A stretch of DNA of 64,000 bases. It comes from Amycolatopsis suaedae. Lineage in GTDB: Bacteria; Actinomycetota; Actinomycetes; Mycobacteriales; Pseudonocardiaceae. The notes under the pieces were generated by a model. The model was not told the DNA's origin. It ran no database searches and worked only from the letters and a program-made list of their open reading frames with translations. A program made the translations under genes and the position numbers. The stretch's first letter is position 1, and every line of letters starts with the position of its first letter. Positions 33,967 through 42,183 of this stretch are shown one piece after another. The DNA is taken from NCBI RefSeq assembly GCF_004214935.1, contig NZ_SFCC01000007.1:310001-374000 (forward strand). Reading direction: 5' to 3'.

Positions 33967-34695
33967 TCAGCCGGCGCGCGGCGGCAGGTTGGCCTCGATG
34001 CCGTCGAGGAGCAGCGTGATGCCGTGCTCGAACCGTTCGTCGGCGTCGCGGAAGCGGGCTTCGGACACGATGCGGGCGAACATCGGGTACTTGCCGGTGC
34101 CGAGCACGTGCTCGACGTAGGCACCCATCGCCGTCTGCAGTTCCTCGTGGGTCATGCCGCTCTGCTCCAGCATCTCGCGCTGGGCCAGCTCGGAGCGGAC
34201 GAAGCCGTCCGCCCACGACATGACGATCCCGAACGTCTCCATCATCTCGTCGGTCGTCATGCCCAGACCGTCGACAATGGACATCGCGTACTCCATGCCG
34301 CGCAGGGTGTTCGGCCCGAGCGCCATGCCCTTCGCCATCAGCCGGGGTAGCCAGGTGTGCGTCAGCACCAGCGTCCGGTGGTCACGGATGCAGGCGGCGA
34401 GGTCGGTCCGCCAGTCGCCGGTCTTGTCCGGCAGGGCGTCCTCACCCATCACGTAGTCGATCATGAGCTCGTGCAGCTCGTCCTTGTTGTGGACGTACCG
34501 GTACAGGGTCATCGCGCCGGTGCCCAGCTCGGTGGCGACGCGGCGCATCGACACCGCCTCGATGCCCTCCTTGTCGGCGATGGCGACGGCAGCCGCGGCG
34601 ATCCGTTCGCGGCTGTAGGTCGGCGCGGGCCCGCGCGCCGGGCGCTCCGGCCGCATCCAGATGTCCCACGGTCCGCCCGTGTTCTCGGCTGCCAA
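33967..34695 (-). CDS. TetR-family transcriptional repressor
   Basis: This 242-residue regulator has an N-terminal helix-turn-helix (RIAAAAVAIADKEGIEAVSMRRVATELGT...LYRYV) and a C-terminal ligand domain of the TetR_C_1 type. The start is a TTG at 34695 with GAGGA about 6 nt upstream. It diverges from a DrrAB-type exporter across a 107-bp region holding two 11-bp palindromes. It probably represses both promoters until the pump substrate binds, as in other efflux regulators. Confidence 0.9.
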   Translation of the reverse strand: MAAENTGGPWDIWMRPERPARGPAPTYSRERIAAAAVAIADKEGIEAVSMRRVATELGTGAMTLYRYVHNKDELHELMIDYVMGEDALPDKTGDWRTDLAACIRDHRTLVLTHTWLPRLMAKGMALGPNTLRGMEYAMSIVDGLGMTTDEMMETFGIVMSWADGFVRSELAQREMLEQSGMTHEELQTAMGAYVEHVLGTGKYPMFARIVSEARFRDADERFEHGITLLLDGIEANLPPRAG

Positions 34696-34729
34696 GCCGT
34701 GTCCTCCATCACTCGTGAAACCCAGTTGC

Positions 34730-34740
34730 GTACGTCGTAC
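34730..34740. promoter_or_regulatory. Palindromic operator 1 (GTACGTCGTAC)
   Basis: GTACG-T-CGTAC is a perfect 11-bp palindrome inside TTGCGTACGTCGTACTC. It recurs almost exactly 34 bp away in the shared TetR/exporter promoter region. Confidence 0.7.
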
Positions 34741-34763
34741 TCGGTTGTTTAGTCTAGCATTGC

Positions 34764-34774
34764 GTACGACGTAC
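34764..34774. promoter_or_regulatory. Palindromic operator 2 (GTACGACGTAC)
   Basis: GTACG-A-CGTAC lies in TTGCGTACGACGTACTC, identical to site 1 except for the central base. It lies 29 bp before the exporter ATG. Confidence 0.7.
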
Positions 34775-34802
34775 TCAGTCTACGTTACGAAGGGAGGCGG
34801 AG

Positions 34803-35768
34803 ATGGGGACTCCACAGACAGAACCAATCGTGACAGCGCGGGGGTTGCGCAAGCGGTTCGGCACCACCCAGGCCCTCGACGGCCTGGACCTGAGCATCCC
34901 GGCGGGCACCGTGTACGGCCTGCTCGGGCCGAACGGGGCGGGCAAGAGCACCGCGGTCCGGGTACTGGCGACGCTGACCCGGCCCGACGAGGGCTCGGCC
35001 GTGGTGGCCGGCCACGACGTGGTCCGGCATGCCGACGAGGTGCGCAGGAAGATCGGCCTCGCGGGCCAGCACGCCGCGCTGGACCAGGAGCTGACCGGCA
35101 GGGAGAACCTGCGCATCTTCGGCAAGCTGTTCCACCTGAGCGGCAGGCAGGCCAGGGCGAGGGCGGACGAGCTGCTGGAGCGGTTCGACCTCGCCGACGC
35201 GGGCGACCGGCAGGTGAAGACCTACTCGGGCGGTATGCGCAGGCGGCTGGACCTGATCTCCAGCCTGATCATCTCGCCGACGGTGCTGTTCCTGGACGAG
35301 CCGACGACCGGCCTGGACCCGCGCAGCCGCACGGAGATCTGGGAAACCGTGCGCAGGCTGGTGGCCGACGGCACCACGGTGCTGCTCACGACGCAGTACC
35401 TGGACGAGGCCGACCAGCTGGCGGACAACATCGCCGTGATCGACCACGGCAAGGTCATCGCCGAGGGCAGCCCGGCCGAGCTGAAGTCGCGTATCGGCGG
35501 CCGGATCGACGTGGTGGTCGGCCCGGAAACCGACCTGGGCAAGGCGGCCGTGGAACTGGCCGCCGTCACCGGGACGGAGCCGGACACCGATCCCGACGAG
35601 CGCAGGCTGTCGGCGCCGACCGGGGACGAGGCGGTCAGCCTCGCCGCCGTGCTGCGGCGGATGGACCAGGCGGGTGTCGATGTCGAGGACATCGGCAAAC
35701 GGACGCCCACGCTCGACGAGGTCTTCCTCGAGCTGACCCGCAAGCCCGCGAAGGAGGTGCGCCGATGA
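34803..35768 (+). CDS. ABC transporter ATP-binding protein, DrrA type
   Basis: This 321-residue ATPase has Walker A GPNGAGKST (42-50), ABC signature YSGGMRRRLDL, Walker B VLFLDEPTTGLDP and the DrrA-type C-terminal domain that ends LDEVFLELT. The family powers daunorubicin/doxorubicin-like drug or lipid export. GGGAGG is 6 nt before the ATG. Its stop overlaps the start of the permease gene (ATGA). Regulation by the divergent TetR protein is likely. Confidence 0.93.
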   Translation: MGTPQTEPIVTARGLRKRFGTTQALDGLDLSIPAGTVYGLLGPNGAGKSTAVRVLATLTRPDEGSAVVAGHDVVRHADEVRRKIGLAGQHAALDQELTGRENLRIFGKLFHLSGRQARARADELLERFDLADAGDRQVKTYSGGMRRRLDLISSLIISPTVLFLDEPTTGLDPRSRTEIWETVRRLVADGTTVLLTTQYLDEADQLADNIAVIDHGKVIAEGSPAELKSRIGGRIDVVVGPETDLGKAAVELAAVTGTEPDTDPDERRLSAPTGDEAVSLAAVLRRMDQAGVDVEDIGKRTPTLDEVFLELTRKPAKEVRR

Positions 35769-36592
35769 CCGCCCCGGTCGAGGTGAGGCAGCCGTCGAAG
35801 CTGCGTTACGTGCTCGGCGACGGCATGACCGTGCTGCAGCGCAACCTGCTCAAGCTCAAGCACAGCCCGGGGCAGATCGTGGCCTCGCTGGCGTTCCCGC
35901 TGATCTCGGTGGTGCTGTTCGGCTACGTGTTCGGCAGCGCCATCCCGATCGGGGACGGCGCGAACTACCGCGAGTACCTGATGCCGGGCCTGTTCGCCAT
36001 GAGCGCGGTGTTCACCCTGATGGGCTCGCTCACCGTGGTGGCGAAGGACAACGGGCTCGGCGTGATGGACCGGTTCCGGTCCATGCCGATGGCCCGCTCG
36101 GCCGTCCCGTTCGGACAGACGGCGGCCGACCTGCTGACCGGTATCGCGAACATCATCGTGATGGCGCTGGTCGGCCTGCTGTTCGGGTGGACCACCCACA
36201 ACGGGATCGGCCAGACACTGGCCGGCTTCGGTGTGCTGCTGCTGTTCCAGTTCGCGGTGTCGTGGGCGGGCGTCTACCTCGGCGCGCTGTTCAAGAACGA
36301 GGAGACCGCGGCGCGGATCGGCCCGGTGCTGATGCCGGTCACGATGATCTCCAACGTGTTCGTGCCCACCACCGGCATGCCGGACTGGCTGGCCACGGTG
36401 GCCGACTGGAACCCGGTCAGTGCGGTGACCGCCGCACTGCGGGTGCTGTGGGGTAACCCGGGCGTGCCCACCGGCGCGGACGTCCCGTGGCCGCTGGCAC
36501 ACCCGGTCACCACCACGGTGGGCTGGTCGATCCTGCTGCTGGTGATCTTCGTTCCGCTGGCGGTACGCAAGTTCCGCACCGCCGGCCTGTAG
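35765..36592 (+). CDS. ABC-2 type transporter permease, DrrB type
   Basis: This 275-residue membrane protein has six hydrophobic segments and the ABC-2 features YVFGSAI, YLMPGLFAM, DRFRSMPMARSAV and NVFVPTTGMPDWL. It pairs with the adjacent ATPase to form an exporter. The substrate is not readable from the sequence. Homologues export antibiotics or phthiocerol-type lipids. A strong terminator follows the stop. Confidence 0.92.
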   Translation: MTAPVEVRQPSKLRYVLGDGMTVLQRNLLKLKHSPGQIVASLAFPLISVVLFGYVFGSAIPIGDGANYREYLMPGLFAMSAVFTLMGSLTVVAKDNGLGVMDRFRSMPMARSAVPFGQTAADLLTGIANIIVMALVGLLFGWTTHNGIGQTLAGFGVLLLFQFAVSWAGVYLGALFKNEETAARIGPVLMPVTMISNVFVPTTGMPDWLATVADWNPVSAVTAALRVLWGNPGVPTGADVPWPLAHPVTTTVGWSILLLVIFVPLAVRKFRTAGL

Positions 36593-36606
36593 ATCCCGGG
36601 GGACGC

Positions 36607-36643
36607 AGCCGGTGCCGGGGCCGTCGGGGGCCCGGCACCGGCT
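36607..36643. terminator. Bidirectional terminator between the exporter and DUF885 genes
   Basis: A perfect 13-bp stem AGCCGGTGCCGGG / CCCGGCACCGGCT with an 11-nt loop lies between two converging stop codons. Confidence 0.75.
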
Positions 36644-36647
36644 GTCG

Positions 36648-38303
36648 CTATTTCGTCCCGGCCGCCCAGGCGGTGACCACGTCGTCCAGCACGGACAGCG
36701 GTAGCGCTCCGCTGCCGAGGACGAGGTCGTGGAACGCCTTGAGATCGAACCGGTCGCCCATCGCCCGCTCGGCCGCGGCGCGGACACGCTGGATCTCCAG
36801 CCTGCCGACCATGTAGGCCAGCGCCTGTCCCGGGTAGGCGATGTAGCGGTCGACCTCGTTGCGGATGTCCACTTCGGACATCGGGGTGTTCTCCATGAGG
36901 AAGTCCACCGCCTGCTGCCGGGTCCATCCCTTGGCGTGCAGGCCCGTGTCGACGACCAGCCTGCCTGCCCGCATCGAGTCCATCGACAGCATGCCCAGCA
37001 GCGCCACGTCGTCGGAGTACAGCCCCATCTCGTGTGCCAGCCGCTCGGAGTAGAGGCCCCAGCCCTCGATGTAGGCGTTGAAGTCGCCGATCTGCCGGAG
37101 CAGCGGCAGGTGGGTCAGCCCCTGCGCGATGCTGATCTGGAAGTGGTGGCCGGGAACGGCCTCGTGGAAGGCCGTCGCCTCGGCGGGGTGCCGCAACCGC
37201 TCGGTCGCACGGTAGGTGTTGGCGAAGTACGTCCCCGGCCTGCTGCCGTCGGCGGTCGGGCGGATGTAGTAGGCCAGCGGTGCCCCGGGCTCGTCGGCAG
37301 GCGGTACCGCCTCGACCACGCACGCCTGGGTGGGCACCCGGCCGAACCACCGTGGCGCGACCGCTTCCGCGCGCGCGACCGCCTTGCGGGCGCTGTCCAG
37401 CATCTCCTCCGGGCTCTCCCAGCGCAGGGCCGGGTCGTTGCGCAGCCGCTCGAAGATCTCGGCGAGGTCGGCCGTGCCGAACACCCGGGAGCCGATCTCG
37501 GCGTACTCCTCCCCCAGCTTCGCGATCAGGTCCAGCCCGGTCGCGTGCAGGTCGTCCGGCGTGCGGTCGGTGCTGGTGTGCTTGCGGGCCAGCAACGCGT
37601 AGATCCGCTCACCGCCGGGCAGCCAGCACACGCCGGGCTTCTCGGCGGGCCTGCCGTGCGGGGCGATCTCGGTGGCCAGCGCGTCCCGGTAGGCGGCGAA
37701 TGCGGGCCGCACGACGTCGGCCAGCAGCCGCTCCCGCTCGGCGGCGAACGCCTGGCTCGGCGCCGGCTGACGCAGCAGCGGATCCGTCTCGGGCGCGCCG
37801 AGGTAGCGGTCCAGGTGCGCGACCGCCGCGTCGACCAGCGGGCGCACCGGCGTGCGACCGCCGGCCACGCCCGCCCGGTGCCGGGCGAGTGCCTGCTCCA
37901 GGTACGCCGGAATGGCGGCGAGCCGGTCCAGGTGCACCCGGCCCGCTGCCTCGTCGGGTACGGGAAGCATCGGCAGGGCCGTCAGCAGGCCGGCCGCGGG
38001 GCCGATGAACAGGTCGGTCACCGTGAACTCGGCCATCAGGCTGTCGATCTGGTCGGTACCCGCCTCGGCGAGGCTGAGCAGGACGGCGCGCGTGGTGCGG
38101 TCCTCGGCGTCCAGGCCTTCCGGGTCGATCGCCCTCGCCCGGGCGGCCAGCTCGGTCAGCCGCTCCCGGTGCCTGCGCTCGCCCTCGGCCGACACGTCGG
38201 CGAGCCCACCGCGGGTCAGGTCCAGCCCCAGCAGTGCCGGCAGGATCGGCTCGGCCTCGAACATCAGCTCGACGAACTCGTCGGCAAGAGCGGTGACGGT
38301 CAC
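36648..38303 (-). CDS. DUF885 family protein, putative metal-dependent peptidase
   Basis: This 551-residue protein has the DUF885 hallmark AFHEAVPGHHFQISIAQG, whose His and Glu residues resemble a zinc peptidase active site. It also has YAQVHYP-like aromatic stretches and GDFNAYIEGWGLYSE typical of the family. No signal peptide is seen, so it is probably cytosolic. The start is a GTG at 38303, chosen for GGGGAGG five nt upstream; an upstream frame to 38807 overlaps the divergent gene. Members are annotated as peptidases without proven substrates. Confidence 0.87.
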   Translation of the reverse strand: MTVTALADEFVELMFEAEPILPALLGLDLTRGGLADVSAEGERRHRERLTELAARARAIDPEGLDAEDRTTRAVLLSLAEAGTDQIDSLMAEFTVTDLFIGPAAGLLTALPMLPVPDEAAGRVHLDRLAAIPAYLEQALARHRAGVAGGRTPVRPLVDAAVAHLDRYLGAPETDPLLRQPAPSQAFAAERERLLADVVRPAFAAYRDALATEIAPHGRPAEKPGVCWLPGGERIYALLARKHTSTDRTPDDLHATGLDLIAKLGEEYAEIGSRVFGTADLAEIFERLRNDPALRWESPEEMLDSARKAVARAEAVAPRWFGRVPTQACVVEAVPPADEPGAPLAYYIRPTADGSRPGTYFANTYRATERLRHPAEATAFHEAVPGHHFQISIAQGLTHLPLLRQIGDFNAYIEGWGLYSERLAHEMGLYSDDVALLGMLSMDSMRAGRLVVDTGLHAKGWTRQQAVDFLMENTPMSEVDIRNEVDRYIAYPGQALAYMVGRLEIQRVRAAAERAMGDRFDLKAFHDLVLGSGALPLSVLDDVVTAWAAGTK

Positions 38304-38426
38304 TCGGTCCTCCCCTTCGTTGGATGACCCCGCCGAGGATAGGACGTGACCGGCCGGTCTGTCCGCCGGAAAACGGCCGGACACGTGGTCCAGCGAGCCG
38401 TTCCCACGGCCGCGACGGCGAGGCGG

Positions 38427-38432
38427 TAGCGT
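38427..38432 (+). promoter_or_regulatory. -10 box for the leaderless AsnC-like gene
   Basis: TAGCGT lies 7 nt before the GTG at 38440. No ribosome binding site is present. Confidence 0.5.
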
Positions 38433-38439
38433 GCCAGCC

Positions 38440-39459
38440 GTGGCCGTGACCGATCCCGCTGACGCTCGCCTGCTCGCCGCCCTGGCCGAGATGGGCAAAG
38501 CCGCGGTGCACGAGCTGGCCGCGCAGGTGGGCATGGACCCCAGGGAGGTCGCATACCGCCTGGTGGCACTGTCCGGCAGCGGCCTCCCGCTGCTGGTCGG
38601 TGTCGAGAGCGACCCCAACGGCCTGCGTGCCGCCCTCGGCGGGCCACCACCCCGGCCCGGCCCGCCGGGTCCGCCGGGCCCGCCGCCGAACCTGGTCGCC
38701 GGCGGCCCGTCGGGACCGCACCAGGTCAACACCGGCCCGCCCCGGCCGGGTCCGCCGCCACCGCCCCCACCACCGCAGCAGCCTCCCCGCGGGCCCGTGC
38801 ACGGCACCCCCAGCGGGGTCTACTCGGTGCAGGGCACGCCGTCCGGCCGCTACCCCGGCCCGCCGCCACAGCAGCCGCCGATGCCGCCCCGGCCCGCTCC
38901 GCAGCCGCCGGCGGCCCAGCAACCCGTCGCGTTGGACCCTGTGGTCAGCACCTGGGGTCCGCCGCAGGTGTCATCGTGGGCCAGGGGCGACCAGCCGTCG
39001 CGCCCGCCCAGCGGGTCGGCACCCCTGCCACAGGGCAAGCGGACCGGGTCGACCGGCGACGTGCTGGACACCATCGGCCTGGAGGGCGAGCAACTGAGCA
39101 TCCAGCTGCTGGAGGTCCAGGACCCGGCTGATTTCCTGTTCAGCGCGGCCGGTTATTCACTCGCCGAGGGCGAACGGTCGGTCGTGGTGCACACCGAGAT
39201 CACCAACAAGGGCCAGATCCCATTCCTTTCGCTGCCGGACAACTATCTGGAACTGGTGACCGACGACGGCAAGGCCGTCGCCAAGGCACCGGTCTCACTG
39301 ACCTCGCGCCCGCCACACCGCATCGGGGTGCAGCCGGGTGAGACGGCGGGCGGGCACACCGTGTACGTCCTGCCGGACGCTACCCGGGTGGTCTCCGTCC
39401 GCTGGAACGCGCGCCCGGAGGCCGACGAGCGCTCGCTGACCTGGTCCATCGAGGACTGA
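38440..39459 (+). CDS. Protein with AsnC-like helix-turn-helix, proline-rich linker and C-terminal beta domain
   Basis: This 339-residue protein has three parts. Residues 5-60 (DARLLAALAEMGKAAVHELAAQVGM) resemble an AsnC/Lrp helix-turn-helix. Residues 70-170 are a very proline-rich linker with stretches of Pro-Gly and poly-Pro. The last 150 residues contain an immunoglobulin-like beta region (EGERSVVVHTEITNKGQIPFLSLPDNYLELVTDDG) of the DUF4352 kind usually found outside the membrane. The domain mix is odd: a DNA-binding fold joined to a normally extracellular one, without a visible membrane segment. The GTG at 38440 follows a -10 box by 7 nt. Confidence 0.7.
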   Translation: MAVTDPADARLLAALAEMGKAAVHELAAQVGMDPREVAYRLVALSGSGLPLLVGVESDPNGLRAALGGPPPRPGPPGPPGPPPNLVAGGPSGPHQVNTGPPRPGPPPPPPPPQQPPRGPVHGTPSGVYSVQGTPSGRYPGPPPQQPPMPPRPAPQPPAAQQPVALDPVVSTWGPPQVSSWARGDQPSRPPSGSAPLPQGKRTGSTGDVLDTIGLEGEQLSIQLLEVQDPADFLFSAAGYSLAEGERSVVVHTEITNKGQIPFLSLPDNYLELVTDDGKAVAKAPVSLTSRPPHRIGVQPGETAGGHTVYVLPDATRVVSVRWNARPEADERSLTWSIED

Positions 39460-39786
39460 CACCAGCCGCGTCTCTTCCACCGCCTACCCGCGTCGGCCCA
39501 CGTCGAGCCCCGGTCGTTGTGTCCACTGTGGTCTTCATCTGTCTTCTCCTCCCCGTTCGCCCGCGCCGCCGGTGGGGGCGCGGCTGGTTGAAGTACAGCG
39601 CGTGCCCCGGCCGTCCGGCATCCGACTAAAGGCGAGAAATGGTGTCGCGAAAGTGGCAGAAATCCCGGGCCGGAAATCGACGAAATGCGGATGGCACGCC
39701 CCGGCCCGGTCCGTAGCGTCATCGGTGTTCGCAGCGGACAACGCGTTGATTGACAACTACAGAGTGAGCGACAGCCGGGCCGCGCT
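39460..39786. other. Non-coding stretch between converging genes
   Basis: About 330 bp between the AsnC-like gene and the rluD terminator show no convincing reading frame on either strand. The part at 39590-39770 is less GC-rich than its surroundings and has no repeat, tRNA or obvious promoter. Confidence 0.5.
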
Positions 39787-39788
39787 CG

Positions 39789-39835
39789 CGCTCTCCCCAC
39801 TCCGGGTCTCGGGGGTTTCCGGAGCGGGGAGAGCG
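39789..39835 (-). terminator. Terminator hairpin of the lspA-rluD operon
   Basis: CGCTCTCCCC-A-CTCCGG (39789-39805) pairs with CCGGAG-C-GGGGAGAGCG (39819-39835), a 16-bp stem with one mismatch and a 13-nt loop, 5 nt past the rluD stop. Confidence 0.75.
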
Positions 39836-39839
39836 CGGG

Positions 39840-40763
39840 TCACTCGGCTCGTAACAGCTCCAGGGCGTGTGCCAGGTCGTCGGGATAGTCGGCGGAGAAC
39901 TCCACCCAGCGGCCGTCGGCCGGGTGCGCGAAGCCCAGTGTGTGGGCGTGCAGCCACTGCCTGGTGAGCCCCAGCTTGCGTGCCAGCACCGGATCGGCGC
40001 CGTAGGTGAGGTCGCCGACGCACGGGTGCCGCATCGCCGAGAAGTGCACCCGGATCTGGTGCGTGCGCCCGGTCTCCAGCTTGATCTGCGCCAGCGAGGC
40101 CGCGCGGAACGCCTCCACCACCTCGTAGTGCGTGACGCTCGGCCTGCCGGTGGCGACGACGGCGAACTTGTAGTCGTGCCGGGGATGCCGGTCGATCGGG
40201 GCGTCGATCGTGCCGCGCATCGGGTCCGGATGGCCCTGGACGACGGCGTGGTAGCCCTTGTCCACCGTGCGTTCCTTGAACGCCCGCTTCAGCACCGTGT
40301 AGGCGTGCTCGCTCTTGGCGACCACCATCACCCCGGTGGTCCCCGCGTCGAGGCGGTGCACCACACCCTGCCGCTCGGCCGCACCCGAGGTGGACACCCG
40401 CACCCCGGCGGCGGCGAGCCCGCCGACCACGGTCGGCCCGGTCCAGCCCGGGCTCGGGTGGACGGCGACCCCGACGGGCTTGGAGAGCACCACGATGTCG
40501 TCGTCGGAGTGCAGGATCCGCATGCCCTCCACGGCGACCGGCTCGACCCGCTGCTCCCCGCCCGGCTCCGGGAGCGTCACCTCGAGCAGCCCGCCCGCGC
40601 TGAGCCGGTCGGACTTGCCAGCGGGCCTGCCGTCCAAGAGCACGTCGCCCGCGGCGGCCAGCTCGGCGACCGCCGTACGGGACAGGCCGAGCAGCTTCGC
40701 CAGGCCGGCGTCGACCCGCATCCCGTCCAGCCCGTCGGGGACGGGGAGCATGCGCGCGCTCAT
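39840..40763 (-). CDS. rluD: 23S rRNA pseudouridine synthase (RluD family)
   Basis: This 307-residue enzyme has an N-terminal S4 RNA-binding domain ([26 protein letters not shown]) and a pseudouridine synthase domain with the catalytic motif [26 protein letters not shown] near the end completes it. It modifies uridines in helix 69 of 23S rRNA. The ATG at 40763 overlaps the lspA stop (ATGA), so the two are coupled, as in most actinobacteria. Confidence 0.93.
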   Translation of the reverse strand: MSARMLPVPDGLDGMRVDAGLAKLLGLSRTAVAELAAAGDVLLDGRPAGKSDRLSAGGLLEVTLPEPGGEQRVEPVAVEGMRILHSDDDIVVLSKPVGVAVHPSPGWTGPTVVGGLAAAGVRVSTSGAAERQGVVHRLDAGTTGVMVVAKSEHAYTVLKRAFKERTVDKGYHAVVQGHPDPMRGTIDAPIDRHPRHDYKFAVVATGRPSVTHYEVVEAFRAASLAQIKLETGRTHQIRVHFSAMRHPCVGDLTYGADPVLARKLGLTRQWLHAHTLGFAHPADGRWVEFSADYPDDLAHALELLRAE

Positions 40764-41335
40764 GCGGTCGCCTTCTTCCTCGGTGCCCTGGTCGTCCGCC
40801 CGTCGTACTCCTTGCCGAGCAGGGTCAGGACGACGACCAGCACGCCACCCACGCAGATCGCGGAGTCGGCGACGTTGAACACCGGCCACACCTCACCGTC
40901 GGGCGAGAACAACGACACGAAGTCGACCACGTGACCCCGCAGCGGACCGGGCGCACGGAAGATCCGGTCGACCAGGTTGCCCAGCGCCCCCGCCAGCACC
41001 AGGCCGAGGCCGACGGCCCAGCCTGCCGAGCGCAGCCGCCTGGCGAACCACACCAGCACCACCACGACGGCGGCCGCGATCAGGGCGAGTACCCAGGTCA
41101 TCCCCGTGGCGATCGAGAACGCGGCACCGGGATTGCGAACCAGCTGCAGGTAGGCGAGCCCGCCGAGCACCGGTATCGGTTCGCTGCCCTCCAGGGTCGC
41201 GGTCACGATGATCTTGGTGATCAAGTCGAGGACGAACGCCGCCGCCGCGACCACCGCGAGGACGCCCACCCGCCGTCTCGGCAGGGCCTGCGCCACGCTC
41301 TCGCCGTCGGACGGGGCCCCTCGCTCGCTGCTCAC
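40760..41335 (-). CDS. lspA: Lipoprotein signal peptidase (signal peptidase II)
   Basis: This 191-residue inner-membrane aspartyl protease has four hydrophobic segments and the two catalytic motifs: [11 protein letters not shown] (first Asp) and HVVDFVS with FNVADSAI (second Asp). It removes the signal peptide from diacylglyceryl-modified prolipoproteins. The start is a GTG. An N-terminal extension of about 20 polar residues precedes the first helix. Confidence 0.95.
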   Translation of the reverse strand: MSSERGAPSDGESVAQALPRRRVGVLAVVAAAAFVLDLITKIIVTATLEGSEPIPVLGGLAYLQLVRNPGAAFSIATGMTWVLALIAAAVVVVLVWFARRLRSAGWAVGLGLVLAGALGNLVDRIFRAPGPLRGHVVDFVSLFSPDGEVWPVFNVADSAICVGGVLVVVLTLLGKEYDGRTTRAPRKKATA

Positions 41336-41339
41336 CCCG

Positions 41340-42164
41340 TCATTGTCCCCCGGCCGGTAGACCGGACGCGGCCGGTCCCCTGGTCACGAGCGCGGCGAGC
41401 GCTCCGGCCAGCAGAACGGCCGCCGCCGCTACGACGGCGAACCGGCCGTCCAGCGCCACCGCGGCGGTGGCGAAGGCCGGGGCGATCAGGGCGAGCAGCA
41501 CGCTGCGCTCGAACCACGCCAGCACGGCCAGCGCCCCGGCTGGCAGCAGCACCACACTCTCCGACGTCGACAGAACCGACAGGGTCAGTCCCACGACGAG
41601 CACGACGGCGACGAGGCAACACCACCCGGCCACCCGGCGCGCCGTTCCCGCCGAGAAATAGGTGGCCGCCGCGGTTACCAGTGCCAGCCCTGTCAGTGGC
41701 AGGACTCCGTTCACCAGCACGGCGCCCGTGAGCGAACCGCTGACACTCCCGCCGAGCGCGACCAGGACGATCGCCGGAACGCAGGCCGCGAGCACCGCCA
41801 CCAGCCGGCCGGGCCGGACCGCCTCACCGGCCCGGCGGCGCCCCACGGCGTACCAGGCCAGCGACGCGACGAGGACCAGCGCGAGCCCGGTCGCCGCCCA
41901 GCCGGGGACGTTCCAGGACAGCGGATCGCCGGGCCCGTACCGGGCGAAATCCGGTAGCTGATCGAACTCGGTGAACACCGCGACGCTGTACAACGCGCCG
42001 GGGTTGAGCATCGGTTCCCCGCGATTCTGCGGGACGTAGGCGAACCAGCCGTGGTCGGCCGCCGGTACCGCCAGCAGCGTGCCGAGCAGCAGGAAACCCA
42101 GCAGGGCCAACGGGAACCAGTAGTCATGTCGCGTACCGGACACCGGCTCGCGCACGTGAGTCAC
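41340..42164 (-). CDS. Multi-spanning membrane protein in the SAM-IV-controlled operon
   Basis: This 274-residue protein has about eight hydrophobic helices and no recognised domain. It has a periplasmic-looking loop with PQNRGEPMLNPGALYSVAVF between the first two helices. The GTG at 42164 is 19 nt after the aminotransferase stop and lacks a strong ribosome binding site, so the start is uncertain. Its position behind the SAM-regulated aminotransferase suggests a related membrane role, perhaps in transport or a sulfur-linked process, but this is inference. Confidence 0.7.
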   Translation of the reverse strand: MTHVREPVSGTRHDYWFPLALLGFLLLGTLLAVPAADHGWFAYVPQNRGEPMLNPGALYSVAVFTEFDQLPDFARYGPGDPLSWNVPGWAATGLALVLVASLAWYAVGRRRAGEAVRPGRLVAVLAACVPAIVLVALGGSVSGSLTGAVLVNGVLPLTGLALVTAAATYFSAGTARRVAGWCCLVAVVLVVGLTLSVLSTSESVVLLPAGALAVLAWFERSVLLALIAPAFATAAVALDGRFAVVAAAAVLLAGALAALVTRGPAASGLPAGGQ

Positions 42165-42183
42165 CCCCAGCGAACGGAAGGCG

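Noticed and set aside
38304..38807. N-terminal extension of the DUF885 protein
   Set aside because: It would overlap the divergent AsnC-like gene by 370 bp, has low-complexity sequence, and a clear ribosome binding site precedes the GTG at 38303.
39535..39756. A 73-residue minus-strand frame in the gap before rluD
   Set aside because: No ribosome binding site or motif, and base use does not look coding.
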